64,000 nt of DNA, taken from contig NZ_BSTD01000005.1 of NCBI RefSeq assembly GCF_030269325.1, positions 186,001-250,000 on the forward strand, given 5' to 3'. The stretch's first letter is position 1, and every line of letters starts with the position of its first letter. Positions 32,300 to 40,763 of this stretch are shown piece after piece. The notes below the pieces were generated by a model. That model was not told where the DNA came from and searched no databases. It saw only the letters and a program-made list of their open reading frames with translations. A program made the translations under genes and the position numbers. The DNA comes from Amycolatopsis sp. NBRC 101858 (lineage in GTDB: Bacteria > Actinomycetota > Actinomycetes > Mycobacteriales > Pseudonocardiaceae).

Positions 32300-33574
32300 G
32301 TGCCGCGCCGGGTCGCGGTGCTGTCCGTGCACACATCGCCGCTTGAACAGCCGGGGACCGGCGACGCGGGCGGGATGAACGTCTACGTCAGCCAGACGGC
32401 GACGGAGATGGCCCGCCTGGGGGTCGAGGTCGAGGTGTTCACCCGCGCGACGGCGTCGGACCAGCCGCCGGTGGCCGAGCTCGCGCCGGGCGTGACCGTC
32501 CGGCACGTGCAGGCGGGCCCGTTCGAGCCGCTGAGCCGCGACGAGCTGCCCGCGCAGCTGTGCGCGTTCACCTCCGGCGTGCTGCGCACCGAGGCGTTCC
32601 ACGAGCCCGGTTACTACGACCTCATCCACTCGCACTACTGGCTCTCCGGCCAGGTCGGCTGGCTCGCCCGCGACCGGTGGTCGGTGCCGCTGGTGCACAC
32701 CGCGCACACGCTGGCGAAGGTGAAGAACGCCGCGCTCGCCGAGGGCGACCGGCCCGAGTCGCGCGTCCGCGTGATCGGCGAGGAGCAGGTGGTCGCCGAG
32801 GCCGACCGGCTGGTCGCCAACACCGCGGTCGAGGCGCGGCAGCTCATCGACCTCTACGACGCCGAGCCGCACGCGGTGCACGCCGTGCCGCCGGGCGTCG
32901 ACCTCGAACGCTTCACGCCGGGCTCGCAGGCCGTCGCGCGGGCCGAGCTGGGCCTGGCCGACGACGACGTCGTGCTGGCCTTCGCCGGCCGGATCCAGCC
33001 CCTGAAGGCGCCGGACGTGCTGCTGCACGCCGCGGCCGCCATGCTGCGCCGCCGCCCCTCGCTGGCGCCGCGCCTGGTCGTGCTGATCGTCGGCGGGCCG
33101 TCCGGCACCGGGCTGGAGCAGCCGCAGGCCCTGCGCGAGCTGGCGGTTTCGCTGGGCATCGAGCGGCAGGTCCGGTTCCTGCCGCCGCAACCGGGTGAAG
33201 CGCTCGCGCGGGTGTTCCGCGCCGCCGACGTCGTCGCGGTGCCCAGCTACAACGAGTCGTTCGGGCTGGTCGCGCTGGAGGCGCAGGCCTGCGGGACGCC
33301 GGTGGTCGCGGCCGAGGTCGGCGGGCTGCCGGTGGCGGTGCCGCACGGCGTGTCCGGCCTGCTCGTTCCCGGGCACGGCGCGGAGGAGTGGGCGGACGCG
33401 CTGGCCGCGGTCGCCCTGCGCCCGGACCGGCGTGCCGAGCTCGGTGCCAACGCCGTCGTGCACGCGGGCCGGTTCTCCTGGCGCCGCACGACGGACGCGC
33501 TGCTCGACATCTATGCTCAGGCCACCAGCGCTTTCCGGCACGCGCTGGACCTGCGCGCGGAGGTGGCGGTGTGA
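32300..33574 (+). CDS. mshA: D-inositol-3-phosphate glycosyltransferase MshA
   Basis: A 424-residue GT4 glycosyltransferase for the first step of mycothiol synthesis: transfer of GlcNAc from UDP-GlcNAc to inositol-3-phosphate. Diagnostic parts are VSVHTSPLEQPGTGDAGGMN, SHYWLSGQVGW, HTAHTLAKVKN, FAGRIQPLKAPDVL, and NESFGLVALEAQACGTPVVA with the EX7E motif. Start GTG at VPRRV was chosen because the upstream frame runs through the REP-like hairpins. It couples to the YbjN gene by overlap. Confidence 0.93.
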   Translation: MPRRVAVLSVHTSPLEQPGTGDAGGMNVYVSQTATEMARLGVEVEVFTRATASDQPPVAELAPGVTVRHVQAGPFEPLSRDELPAQLCAFTSGVLRTEAFHEPGYYDLIHSHYWLSGQVGWLARDRWSVPLVHTAHTLAKVKNAALAEGDRPESRVRVIGEEQVVAEADRLVANTAVEARQLIDLYDAEPHAVHAVPPGVDLERFTPGSQAVARAELGLADDDVVLAFAGRIQPLKAPDVLLHAAAAMLRRRPSLAPRLVVLIVGGPSGTGLEQPQALRELAVSLGIERQVRFLPPQPGEALARVFRAADVVAVPSYNESFGLVALEAQACGTPVVAAEVGGLPVAVPHGVSGLLVPGHGAEEWADALAAVALRPDRRAELGANAVVHAGRFSWRRTTDALLDIYAQATSAFRHALDLRAEVAV

Positions 33575-34083
33575 GCCTGGACGAGCTGATCCAGTCTACT
33601 TTGGACTCAGCGGAGCTGAAGTACGACAAACGCGGTCCAGGCAAGTACTTCGTCACGCTGCCCGGTACGAAGAAGCTGCAGACGAACGCCTGGCTCGTCG
33701 ACGGCGACCACGCGTTTTCGGTGGAGGCCTTCGTCTGCCGTCGTCCCGACGAGTCCCATGAGGACGTTTACCGGTTCCTGTTGCAGCGCAACGCGAAGCT
33801 CTACGGCGTGCACTACACAGTGGACAGTCTCGGCGACATCTACCTGGTCGGCCGGTTCGGCAAGGACACGATGTCGGCCGACGAGCTCGACAAGGTGCTC
33901 GGCCAGGTCCTCGAAGCCGCCGACGGCGACTTCAACACGCTGCTGGAGATCGGCTTCGCGACGTCGATCAAGCGCGAGTGGGACTGGCGCGTCTCCCGCG
34001 GCGAGTCGCTGGCCAACCTGGCGGCGTTCAAGCACCTCGTGGCGCCCGCTCAGCCGCACGAGCCGGGCTTGACCGACTCGTGA
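33571..34083 (+). CDS. YbjN-domain protein (Rv0487-like)
   Basis: A 170-residue protein whose fold resembles the type III secretion chaperone-like YbjN domain. Motifs: KRGPGKYFVTLPGTKKLQTNAW, HEDVYRFLLQRNAKLYGVHY, and DIYLVGRFGKDTMSADELD. It overlaps the mshA stop codon (GTGTGAG junction), which matches Rv0486-Rv0487 in M. tuberculosis. Function is unknown; linkage to mshA suggests a role in mycothiol or stress adaptation. Confidence 0.88.
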   Translation: MSLDELIQSTLDSAELKYDKRGPGKYFVTLPGTKKLQTNAWLVDGDHAFSVEAFVCRRPDESHEDVYRFLLQRNAKLYGVHYTVDSLGDIYLVGRFGKDTMSADELDKVLGQVLEAADGDFNTLLEIGFATSIKREWDWRVSRGESLANLAAFKHLVAPAQPHEPGLTDS

Positions 34084-34152
34084 CCCAAGCCGTGCAACGG
34101 CCCTGAACCGGACATCCGTCTCACCGCCAGTCGAAACTGGAGGGAGACCAGG

Positions 34153-35025
34153 ATGCGGACTCGATGGAGAGCGGCGCTGGCGATCACCGCGGTGGCGTTC
34201 GCGCTGGCCGGCTGCTCGGCGGCGGAGAACGGGGCATCGTCCACGGCGGACAGTGCAGGCTCGGGGCGCGTGCCTGCCGCGCCACAGCAGGGCACCGGTA
34301 AGGCCGAGCAGAACTCGAAGGTGACGCCGCCGCAGGCCGGCGCCACCGACCGCAAGCTCTCGCGCAGCGCCCGGCTGGAGCTGACGGCCACGAAGGTCGT
34401 CGACGTCGTCGCGCAGGCCCGCGGGGTCGCGCTGGGCGCGGGCGGGTACACCGGGCAGGAAGCCACCAGCGAGGACTCGGCGACGCTGTCGCTCGCGGTG
34501 CCCGCGGACAAGCTCGACCCGGTGCTCGACCAGCTGTCGCACCTGGGCTCTTCGCTGGTCAAGCGCGAGCTGAACACCCAGGACGTGACCGAGCAGGTCG
34601 TCGACGTCGAGGCGCGGCTGGCGACGCAGCGCAAGTCGGTCGAGCGGATCCGGGCGCTGCTTTCGCAGGCGACTTCGGTGTCGGACATCACGTCGATCGA
34701 GAGCGAGCTGACGAGCCGCGAGTCGGCGCTCGAGTCGTTGGAGCAGCAGCGGAACTCGCTGGCGGGCAGTGTCGCGATGGCGACGGTGGCGATGAGCATC
34801 CGCAGCGTCGCGGCGCCGGCCCCGGTGCAGGAGGACCGCAGCGGCTTCCTCGGTGGCCTGGCCGGCGGGTGGGACGCGTTCCTGACCTTCGGCGGCGGGC
34901 TGCTGACGGTCCTGGGGGCCGTGGCGCCGTTCCTGCTGATCGTCGTGCCGCTGGGGTGGCTGGGCTGGCGGCTGAACCGCCGTCGGCGTCCGGTGAAGCC
35001 GGCGCCGGTGCACACCGAGGGGTGA
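34153..35025 (+). CDS. DUF4349 lipoprotein with membrane anchor
   Basis: A 290-residue protein. The first 22 residues form a lipoprotein signal with lipobox LAGC. The DUF4349 domain follows (LSRSARLELTATKVVDVVAQAR, then TQDVTEQVVDVEARLATQRKSVERIRALL). A coiled coil covers about residues 155-200 and a transmembrane segment lies near the C-terminus (about 245-270), followed by a basic tail. Such proteins are thought to be envelope stress or anti-sigma-like factors. GGAGGGAG precedes the ATG. It runs toward the C-rich-loop RNA candidate. Confidence 0.85.
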   Translation: MRTRWRAALAITAVAFALAGCSAAENGASSTADSAGSGRVPAAPQQGTGKAEQNSKVTPPQAGATDRKLSRSARLELTATKVVDVVAQARGVALGAGGYTGQEATSEDSATLSLAVPADKLDPVLDQLSHLGSSLVKRELNTQDVTEQVVDVEARLATQRKSVERIRALLSQATSVSDITSIESELTSRESALESLEQQRNSLAGSVAMATVAMSIRSVAAPAPVQEDRSGFLGGLAGGWDAFLTFGGGLLTVLGAVAPFLLIVVPLGWLGWRLNRRRRPVKPAPVHTEG

Positions 35026-35040
35026 GCGGAACAGGCGGGA

Positions 35041-35213
35041 CGGCTCGAGGGAGGGGGGAGTCGCGATCTCGAGCCGCCCCGCTGAAGTTCCCGCCGATCA
35101 GGACCCGGTGACGAGGGGGATGCCAACGGGGCCGGCGGGCCGCGGCTCGGCAGGGGGGAGACGAGCCGCGGTCGAAGCCCGAAACCGGCCGGGGAGTGCG
35201 TGGAATCCGGCCG
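35041..35213 (-). ncRNA. C-rich-loop hairpin RNA (6C RNA-like)
   Basis: On the minus strand four hairpins follow each other. Hairpin 1 (35213-35186) has a CGGCCGG stem and ACTCCCC in the loop. Hairpin 2 (35171-35140) has a perfect 10-bp CCGCGGCTCG stem and loop TCTCCCCCCTGC. Hairpin 3 (35130-35104) has a short imperfect stem and loop ATCCCCCTC. Hairpin 4 (35076-35041) has a 9-bp CGGCTCGAG stem and CTCCCCCC in its loop. Two hairpins with six-cytosine loops define the actinobacterial 6C RNA. A possible promoter is TTCACC (35285-35280) and TAGTCT (35263-35258). Transcription and exact ends are inferred. Confidence 0.5.
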
Positions 35214-35366
35214 CTCGGGACGTAAGTCAACCTGTCAGATCTCGACCTGTAATCACAAGACTACCCACTAGTCCGTTCGGGTGAACTTCGCTCGCGACGA
35301 TAACGGAGTGCAGTTTGATCCCCGAATTTTGCGCGTTGTTGGCACTTGGACTTGTCGAAGGGTGAG

Positions 35367-35386
35367 GTGTTACTCCGCGGTAACAC
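35367..35386. promoter_or_regulatory. Inverted repeat upstream of gpm
   Basis: GTGTTAC-TCCGCG-GTAACAC, a perfect 7-bp dyad, lies 62 bp before the phosphoglycerate mutase start in an AT-rich patch. It could be an operator; no regulator can be assigned. Confidence 0.4.
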
Positions 35387-35448
35387 ACTCTGCGTAGGAC
35401 GCGAGGTCACCGGTCGATCGAGTGGTCCGGTCTGGCAGGCTGTTCCCC

Positions 35449-36198
35449 ATGGCCGAGATTGGGACGTTGGTGCTGCTCCGCCACGGGCAGAGCACGTGGA
35501 ACGCGGAAAACCTGTTCACCGGCTGGGTGGACGTGCCGCTGTCGGAACAGGGCGAGGGCGAAGCCCGCCAGGGCGGGCAGCTGCTGTCCGGCGCCGGGCT
35601 GCTGCCGGACGTGGTGCACACCTCGCTGCTGCGGCGGGCGATCTCCACCGCGAACATCGCGCTGGACGCCGCCGACCGGCACTGGATCCCGGTGAAGCGC
35701 GACTGGCGCCTCAACGAGCGCCACTACGGCGCGCTGCAGGGCAAGGACAAGAAGCAGACCCTGGCCGAGTTCGGCGAAGAGCAGTTCATGCTCTGGCGCC
35801 GCTCGTACGACACCCCGCCGCCGGCGATCGACCCGAAGGACGAGTGGAGCCAGGCCGACGACGCCCGGTACGCGAACCTCGGCGACGCCGCGCCGCTGAC
35901 CGAGTGCCTCAAGGACGTCGTCGAGCGGCTGCTGCCGTACTGGGAGTCCGAGATCGTGCCGGACCTGCGCGCGGGCAAGACCGTGCTGGTCGCCGCGCAC
36001 GGCAACTCGCTGCGCGCGCTCGTCAAGCACCTCGACGGGATCTCCGACGCCGACATCGCCGGCCTAAACATCCCCACCGGCATCCCGCTGCGCTACGACC
36101 TCACGGCCGACCTGAAGCCGGTCAAGGCCGGCGGCGAGTACCTCGACCCCGAGGCCGCCGAGGAAGCCGCCGCCGCGGTCGCCAACCAGGGCCGCTGA
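35449..36198 (+). CDS. gpmA: 2,3-bisphosphoglycerate-dependent phosphoglycerate mutase
   Basis: A 249-residue cofactor-dependent phosphoglycerate mutase that interconverts 3- and 2-phosphoglycerate in glycolysis and gluconeogenesis. VLLRHGQSTWNAENLFTGW contains the phospho-accepting His12. RRAISTANIAL, LNERHYGALQG, and AAHGNSLRALVKHLDGIS (second active-site His) are standard. The neighbourhood matches M. tuberculosis gpm1 (Rv0489) before senX3-regX3. The ATG lies in TTCCCCATGGCC without a strong ribosome site. A bidirectional terminator follows. Confidence 0.95.
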   Translation: MAEIGTLVLLRHGQSTWNAENLFTGWVDVPLSEQGEGEARQGGQLLSGAGLLPDVVHTSLLRRAISTANIALDAADRHWIPVKRDWRLNERHYGALQGKDKKQTLAEFGEEQFMLWRRSYDTPPPAIDPKDEWSQADDARYANLGDAAPLTECLKDVVERLLPYWESEIVPDLRAGKTVLVAAHGNSLRALVKHLDGISDADIAGLNIPTGIPLRYDLTADLKPVKAGGEYLDPEAAEEAAAAVANQGR

Positions 36199-36205
36199 CG
36201 CGTTC

Positions 36206-36238
36206 GCCGTGACCGGCACGCGCGGTGCCGGTCACGGC
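36206..36238. terminator. Bidirectional terminator after gpm
   Basis: A perfect 14-bp stem (36206-36219 with 36225-36238, GCCGTGACCGGCAC type) with a five-base loop between convergent genes. Confidence 0.85.
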
Positions 36239-36240
36239 TC

Positions 36241-37119
36241 TCAGGACGCCGTGACCGCCTCGATGCGGGTCGCCTTCCAGACCCCGCCCTCGCGAACGAG
36301 GTCGAGCGTGACCGTGAGCGGCTTGTCGGTCGTCCCCGTGGCGTTGGTGACCTTGAGCGTCGTGAAGAGGAGCGCGGACGCCTTCTCGGCGGTGACGGTC
36401 GTGAGACCCGCCACCAATGCCGGAACGGCGACCCCGGTGCCGTTGTCGTGCACGCCCTGGAGGAACGCGGCCTTCTTCGCCCGGTAATCGCTCAGCAGCG
36501 GCTCGGCGATGACGGCTTCGGCCCGTGCGTACGAACCTTCCGGGTCGGCGCGGTCCACCGTGAACAACGCTGTCGCGTCCGCTCGCGCGCCGGCCAGCGC
36601 GGAGTCGCGCAGGCCGACCGGGCCGCCGTCGTCCGGCCGGGTCGTGAGCGGCGGCAGCGCGGGGTTCACCTTGATGTCGGAAATCCGCCAGTGACCGTCC
36701 CCACGCACCGCGGTGAAGGCTACCGTGGCCAGGGCTTTCGTGGCGCCGTTGACCTGTTGCAGCGCGGCCAGCGCCTGAACCCGGTCGCCCGCCAGCTCGA
36801 GCGCGGCGGACCGCAGCACGCGGGTGGTCAGCCGCACCGGCCGCGGGTTCTTCCGTACGTCCTCGAACAACGTCGTGAGCTGCGTCTTCGCGTCGCCGGT
36901 GACGTTGTCCCCGGCGGCCTTCTCCCAAGCCGCCGGGTTCGTGGAGTCGTAGCTGAACACCGCCTCGGCCGCCGTCTTCACCGCGTCGAGCGCGGTCGCC
37001 GTCCCGGGGCCGTTGACGACCGCGAGGTTGCCGTCGAGCGGCTTGGCCGTGCCCGAGACCGCCGACGTGCACGCCGACGTCGCCAGGACCAGGACCAGCG
37101 CCGGCAGCGCTCGCTTCAC
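36241..37119 (-). CDS. Putative lipoprotein with two Mce-associated-like halves
   Basis: A 292-residue protein with signal peptide and lipobox TSAC (Cys about 17). After a short linker two roughly 110-130-residue halves repeat the same plan: an alpha-helical start (DAVKTAAEAVFSYD / GARADATALFTVDR), a middle segment and a beta-rich end (FTAVRGDGHWRISDIKVN / LDLVREGGVWKATRIEAV). This resembles the NTF2-like domain of Mce-associated proteins. Function unknown; it overlaps the end of the upstream LuxR-type gene by 4 bp. Confidence 0.65.
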   Translation of the reverse strand: MKRALPALVLVLATSACTSAVSGTAKPLDGNLAVVNGPGTATALDAVKTAAEAVFSYDSTNPAAWEKAAGDNVTGDAKTQLTTLFEDVRKNPRPVRLTTRVLRSAALELAGDRVQALAALQQVNGATKALATVAFTAVRGDGHWRISDIKVNPALPPLTTRPDDGGPVGLRDSALAGARADATALFTVDRADPEGSYARAEAVIAEPLLSDYRAKKAAFLQGVHDNGTGVAVPALVAGLTTVTAEKASALLFTTLKVTNATGTTDKPLTVTLDLVREGGVWKATRIEAVTAS

Positions 37120-37754
37120 AGCAGCCCGGCCTCGCGGGCCCGGGCCCCGGCTTGGAAGCGGGACGACGCGCCGAGGATGTCCATCAGCTCCGCCACCCGC
37201 CGCCGGTAGGTCCGCAGGCCGACGCCGAGGGCGCGGGCCGCCGTCTCGTCCTTGCAGCCGGACGCCAGCTGCTCGAGGATCTCGCGCGCGCCCAGCTCGG
37301 TGAACCGGGCCTGGTAGGACTCCAGGTCGGTGGCGCCGTGCCAGGCCGCCTCGAACAGCGACTGGATGCCCTGGACCAGCTCCGGGCTGCTGACGACCGT
37401 GTAGCTGCGGACGCCGCCGACGTTGTCGCCGGCCACGATCGCGATCCGGCGGTCCAGCAGGATCGTCTCGTTGACCTCGCGCTCGGTGATCCGGATGCGC
37501 GCGCCGTGCGTGGCCATGAACCGCAGGTGCTCGGCCAGCTTCGGGTCGAACAGCACGCCGGGCAGGTACATCTTGCGGACGTTCGTGTCACGCACCGCCT
37601 GCTCCCGCTCGGGCGCCGTCGGGTGCGCCACCGACCACGTGTGCAGGTCGCGGGCCGCGCACGAAACCTCCGTCGCGGTCGCGAACAGGTGCTTGGTGCG
37701 CTCGAAAAGCTCCGCTTCGCCGCGCACCACGACGACGTCACTGACTCTCTCCAC
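37116..37754 (-). CDS. LuxR-type (GerE HTH) transcriptional regulator
   Basis: A 212-residue regulator starting at GTG (VERVSDVVVV). The N-terminal about 150 residues resemble the phospholipase-D-like/TrmB-like sensor part of actinomycete LuxR proteins. The C-terminal HTH is FTELGAREILEQLASGCKDETAARALGVGLRTYRRRV (split). It is divergent from an aldo/keto reductase. The 66-bp gap contains TGGCA-N6-TGCCA (37766-37781), a possible operator. The stop overlaps the start of the lipoprotein gene. Confidence 0.85.
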   Translation of the reverse strand: MERVSDVVVVRGEAELFERTKHLFATATEVSCAARDLHTWSVAHPTAPEREQAVRDTNVRKMYLPGVLFDPKLAEHLRFMATHGARIRITEREVNETILLDRRIAIVAGDNVGGVRSYTVVSSPELVQGIQSLFEAAWHGATDLESYQARFTELGAREILEQLASGCKDETAARALGVGLRTYRRRVAELMDILGASSRFQAGARAREAGLL

Positions 37755-37820
37755 GCATTCCAGTGTGGCAGCAAATTGCCAAAACCGGTGGTGGTGAGCC
37801 CGCGCCGCAAAGCTGGAGCC

Positions 37821-38690
37821 ATGACCACGAACACCCTCCCCGCCGCCGCGGCGGGCACCTGGAAGCTCGGCTCCTTCGAAGTCAACCGGCTCGGGTTCGG
37901 CGCCATGCGCCTGATGTCCACTTCGGACGGTGGCATCCGCGACCGCGAGACGTCGATCGCCGTGCTCCGCCGCGCCGTCGAGCTCGGCGTGAACCACATC
38001 GACACCGCCGTCTTCTACTTCGCCGGCCCCCGTTCGGCGAACGAGCTGATCAACCGCGCCCTCGCGCCGTACGACGACCTGACGATCACCACCAAGGTCG
38101 GCCCGGGCCGCGACTTCACCGGCGCGTTCTACACCGCCCGGCCGGACCAGCTGCGGGCCCAGGTCGAAGAGAACCTGCGCGAGCTGGGCCTCGAGCACCT
38201 CGACGTCGCCAACTACCGGATCGGCGAGGGCCTCGACCGCGGGGAAGGCTCGCTCGCCGACGGCTTCGGCGCGCTCGCCGAGCTGCGGCAGGAGGGCCTG
38301 ATCCGCGAGCTGGGCATCTCCAACGTCGCGCCGCACCACCTGACCGAGGCGCTCGAGATCGCGCCGGTCGTCTGCGTCCAGAACCAGTACGGCCTCACCG
38401 CGCGCCGCGAGGACGACGAGATCGTCCGGATGTGCGCCGAGCGCGGGATCGCCTTCGTGCCGTTCTTCGCCGTCGCGAGCGGGACGGGCGAGGACGCCCG
38501 CGTCGCCGAGGTCGCGCGCCGGCACGACGCCACCCCGGCCCAGGTGCGGCTCGCGTGGACCCTCCACCAGGGACCGCACGTGCTCGCCATCCCGGGCACC
38601 GGCGACGTCGCGCACCTCGAGCAGAACGTCGCGGCGGCGGCGTTGCGGCTCACGGACGAGGACCTGAAGACCCTCGACGGCGATGCGTGA
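37821..38690 (+). CDS. Aldo/keto reductase family protein
   Basis: A 289-residue TIM-barrel oxidoreductase. Conserved parts: LGFGAMRL, GVNHIDTAVFYFAGPRSANELI (Asp and Tyr of the catalytic tetrad), LTITTKVG with the Lys, GISNVAPHHL and QNQYGLTAR. At the position of the usual catalytic His there is ANYRIG rather than (L/V)HxH, as in a subgroup of actinobacterial relatives, so catalysis may differ. It is probably controlled by the divergent LuxR-type gene. Confidence 0.88.
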   Translation: MTTNTLPAAAAGTWKLGSFEVNRLGFGAMRLMSTSDGGIRDRETSIAVLRRAVELGVNHIDTAVFYFAGPRSANELINRALAPYDDLTITTKVGPGRDFTGAFYTARPDQLRAQVEENLRELGLEHLDVANYRIGEGLDRGEGSLADGFGALAELRQEGLIRELGISNVAPHHLTEALEIAPVVCVQNQYGLTARREDDEIVRMCAERGIAFVPFFAVASGTGEDARVAEVARRHDATPAQVRLAWTLHQGPHVLAIPGTGDVAHLEQNVAAAALRLTDEDLKTLDGDA

Positions 38691-38835
38691 TTCACCCGGA
38701 ATGTCTCGCCGGGGAATCGATCGGGTGAACGCCGGCTGAAGCGGCGGCGAACATGTCCTCCCCAGGTGTCGCGGTGCTCACGACAAGGCGGACAACGCTA
38801 GGCCGAAGGGCCACTTCTCAGCTTACGATCGGCCT

Positions 38836-40077
38836 GTGACCACGCCTGTTTCACTCGCACTGGCCATCGGAACCCTGGTGGCCGGTGCGGTGGTCGGTTA
38901 CCTCGTCGCGCGGGCGCGAACCCGCCGCGAAGAGGCCCGGCCGCCGGGCCCGACCGTCGCGGAGCTCCTCGAACGGCTGGTCCGGTCGTCCCACAACGGC
39001 GTCGTCGTGCTCAACAAGTTCGGCGACATGGTGCTGCACAACCCGCGCGCCTACGAGCTGGGCCTGGTGAAGGTCAACCAGGCCGACCCGCGGGCCCGCA
39101 AGGCCGCCGAGCAGGTCGTCGAGACCGACGAGCCGATGGAGATCGACCTTTCGCCGCTCGAAGCGCGCGGCCGCCAGCCGGAGGCGGTGCTCGGCCAGGT
39201 CCGGCCGCTCGGCGACGGCTTCACGGTCGTCGAGGCCGTCGACCACTCCGAGGCCATCCGGCTGGAGGCCGTGCGCCGCGACTTCGTCGCCAACGTCAGC
39301 CACGAGCTCAAGACCCCGGTCGGCGCGATCGCGCTGCTCACCGAGGCCGTGCTCGACGCCGCCGAGGACGTCGAGGAGGTCCGCCGCTTCGGCGGCAAGA
39401 TCCTGCGCGAGTCCACCCGGCTCGGCCAGCTCGTCACCGAGCTGATCGCGCTTTCGCGGCTGCAGGGCGCCGAGCGGCTGCCGGACCTCAACGTCGTCGA
39501 GGTCGACGCGGTCGTCCGCGAAGCACTCGGCCGGACGACGCTCTCGGCCGAGTCGGCCGACATCCGGATCACCACCGACACCCCCAGCGGCCTGCTCATC
39601 GAGGGCGACCGGACGCTGCTGGTCACCGCGCTGTCGAACTTGCTGGAGAACGCCGTCGCGTACTCGCCGGCCGGCAGCCCGGTGTCGATCTCCCGCCGGC
39701 TCGCCGACGGGATGGTCGAGGTCGCCGTCACCGACCGCGGCATCGGCATCCCCGAGGACGAGCAGACGCGGGTGTTCGAGCGCTTCTACCGCGCCGACAA
39801 GGCCCGCTCGCGCGCCACCGGCGGCACCGGGCTCGGCCTGGCCATCGTCAAGCACGTCGCGGCCAACCACGGCGGCTCGGTCGGGCTGTGGAGCCGCCCC
39901 GGCACCGGCTCGACGTTCACCCTGCGCATCCCTGCGCACGTCAGCCCCGAACCGGCCCCCGAGCCGGCGCGGGCCGCCAAGACCTCGCCGGCACCACGGC
40001 AGGAGAAGACCCCCGAGCGCACCCCCAGGCTCGTGGTTACCGGGCAGGACAGCCCAGATCATGGAGGAAACCTGTGA
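38836..40077 (+). CDS. senX3: Sensor histidine kinase SenX3
   Basis: A 413-residue sensor kinase for phosphate limitation. A membrane segment lies at residues 5-25; a PAS-like domain at about 40-135; and the dimerisation box FVANVSHELKTPVGAI with His156. N, G1 and G2 boxes are NLLENAVAYS, DRGIGIPEDE and GTGLGLAIVKHV. A Pro/Ala-rich tail follows. The stop overlaps the GTG of regX3, and gpm lies upstream, as in mycobacteria. PhoU and the Pst transporter, which gate this kinase in mycobacteria, are not in the window. Confidence 0.93.
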   Translation: MTTPVSLALAIGTLVAGAVVGYLVARARTRREEARPPGPTVAELLERLVRSSHNGVVVLNKFGDMVLHNPRAYELGLVKVNQADPRARKAAEQVVETDEPMEIDLSPLEARGRQPEAVLGQVRPLGDGFTVVEAVDHSEAIRLEAVRRDFVANVSHELKTPVGAIALLTEAVLDAAEDVEEVRRFGGKILRESTRLGQLVTELIALSRLQGAERLPDLNVVEVDAVVREALGRTTLSAESADIRITTDTPSGLLIEGDRTLLVTALSNLLENAVAYSPAGSPVSISRRLADGMVEVAVTDRGIGIPEDEQTRVFERFYRADKARSRATGGTGLGLAIVKHVAANHGGSVGLWSRPGTGSTFTLRIPAHVSPEPAPEPARAAKTSPAPRQEKTPERTPRLVVTGQDSPDHGGNL

Positions 40078-40763
40078 CCAGGGTTCTCATCGTCGAGGAC
40101 GAGGAGTCGTTCGCCGACCCCCTCGCCTTCCTGCTGCGCAAGGAAGGGTTCACCGCGGCCGTGGCCGGCACCGGCCAGGCCGCGCTGGAGGAGTTCGACC
40201 GCAACGGCGCCGACATCGTGCTGCTCGACCTGATGCTGCCCGGGATGAGCGGCACCGACGTCTGCAAGCAGCTGCGCCAGCGCTCGGCCGTGCCGGTGAT
40301 CATGGTGACCGCGCGCGACAGCGAAATCGACAAGGTCGTCGGCCTGGAGCTGGGCGCGGACGACTACGTGACGAAGCCGTACTCGGCGCGCGAGCTGATC
40401 GCGCGGGTGCGGGCGGTGCTGCGGCGCGGCGGCGAGCCGGGCTCGGAGGGCGAGCTGGCCCCGCTGGTGCTGTCGGCGGGCCCGGTCCGGATGGACGTCG
40501 AGCGGCACGTGGTGACGGTGGACGGCGGCGAGGTTTCGCTCCCGCTCAAGGAGTTCGACCTGCTGGAGTACCTGCTCCGCAACGTCGGCCGGGTGCTCAC
40601 GCGCGGGCAGCTGATCGACCGGGTGTGGGGCGCGGACTACGTCGGCGACACGAAGACGCTGGATGTCCACGTGAAGCGGCTGCGCTCGAAGATCGAGCCG
40701 GACCCGGGCTCGCCCCGGCACCTCGTGACGGTCCGCGGTCTCGGGTACAAGTTCGAGACGTGA
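40074..40763 (+). CDS. regX3: Response regulator RegX3
   Basis: A 229-residue OmpR/PhoB-type response regulator. The receiver domain carries acidic pair ED (8-11 region), phospho-acceptor Asp52 in LLDLMLPG, Thr in MVTARD and Lys in VTKPYSARELIARVRAVLRR. The C-terminal winged helix has RHVVTVDGGEVSLPLKEFDLLEYL and a final LVTVRGLGYKFET. It starts at GTG overlapping the senX3 stop; GGAGG lies seven bases upstream. The last 14 coding bases are duplicated 350 bp downstream. Confidence 0.95.
   Translation: MTRVLIVEDEESFADPLAFLLRKEGFTAAVAGTGQAALEEFDRNGADIVLLDLMLPGMSGTDVCKQLRQRSAVPVIMVTARDSEIDKVVGLELGADDYVTKPYSARELIARVRAVLRRGGEPGSEGELAPLVLSAGPVRMDVERHVVTVDGGEVSLPLKEFDLLEYLLRNVGRVLTRGQLIDRVWGADYVGDTKTLDVHVKRLRSKIEPDPGSPRHLVTVRGLGYKFET

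Noticed and set aside
35280..35300. PHO box for RegX3/PhoP upstream of gpm
   Set aside because: Only a single GTTCACC-like unit is present on the minus strand; a real box needs at least two direct repeats.
40746..40759. tRNA-derived att site
   Set aside because: The GTTCGAGAC part looks like a T-arm but no acceptor or anticodon arms can be folded; it is the end of regX3.
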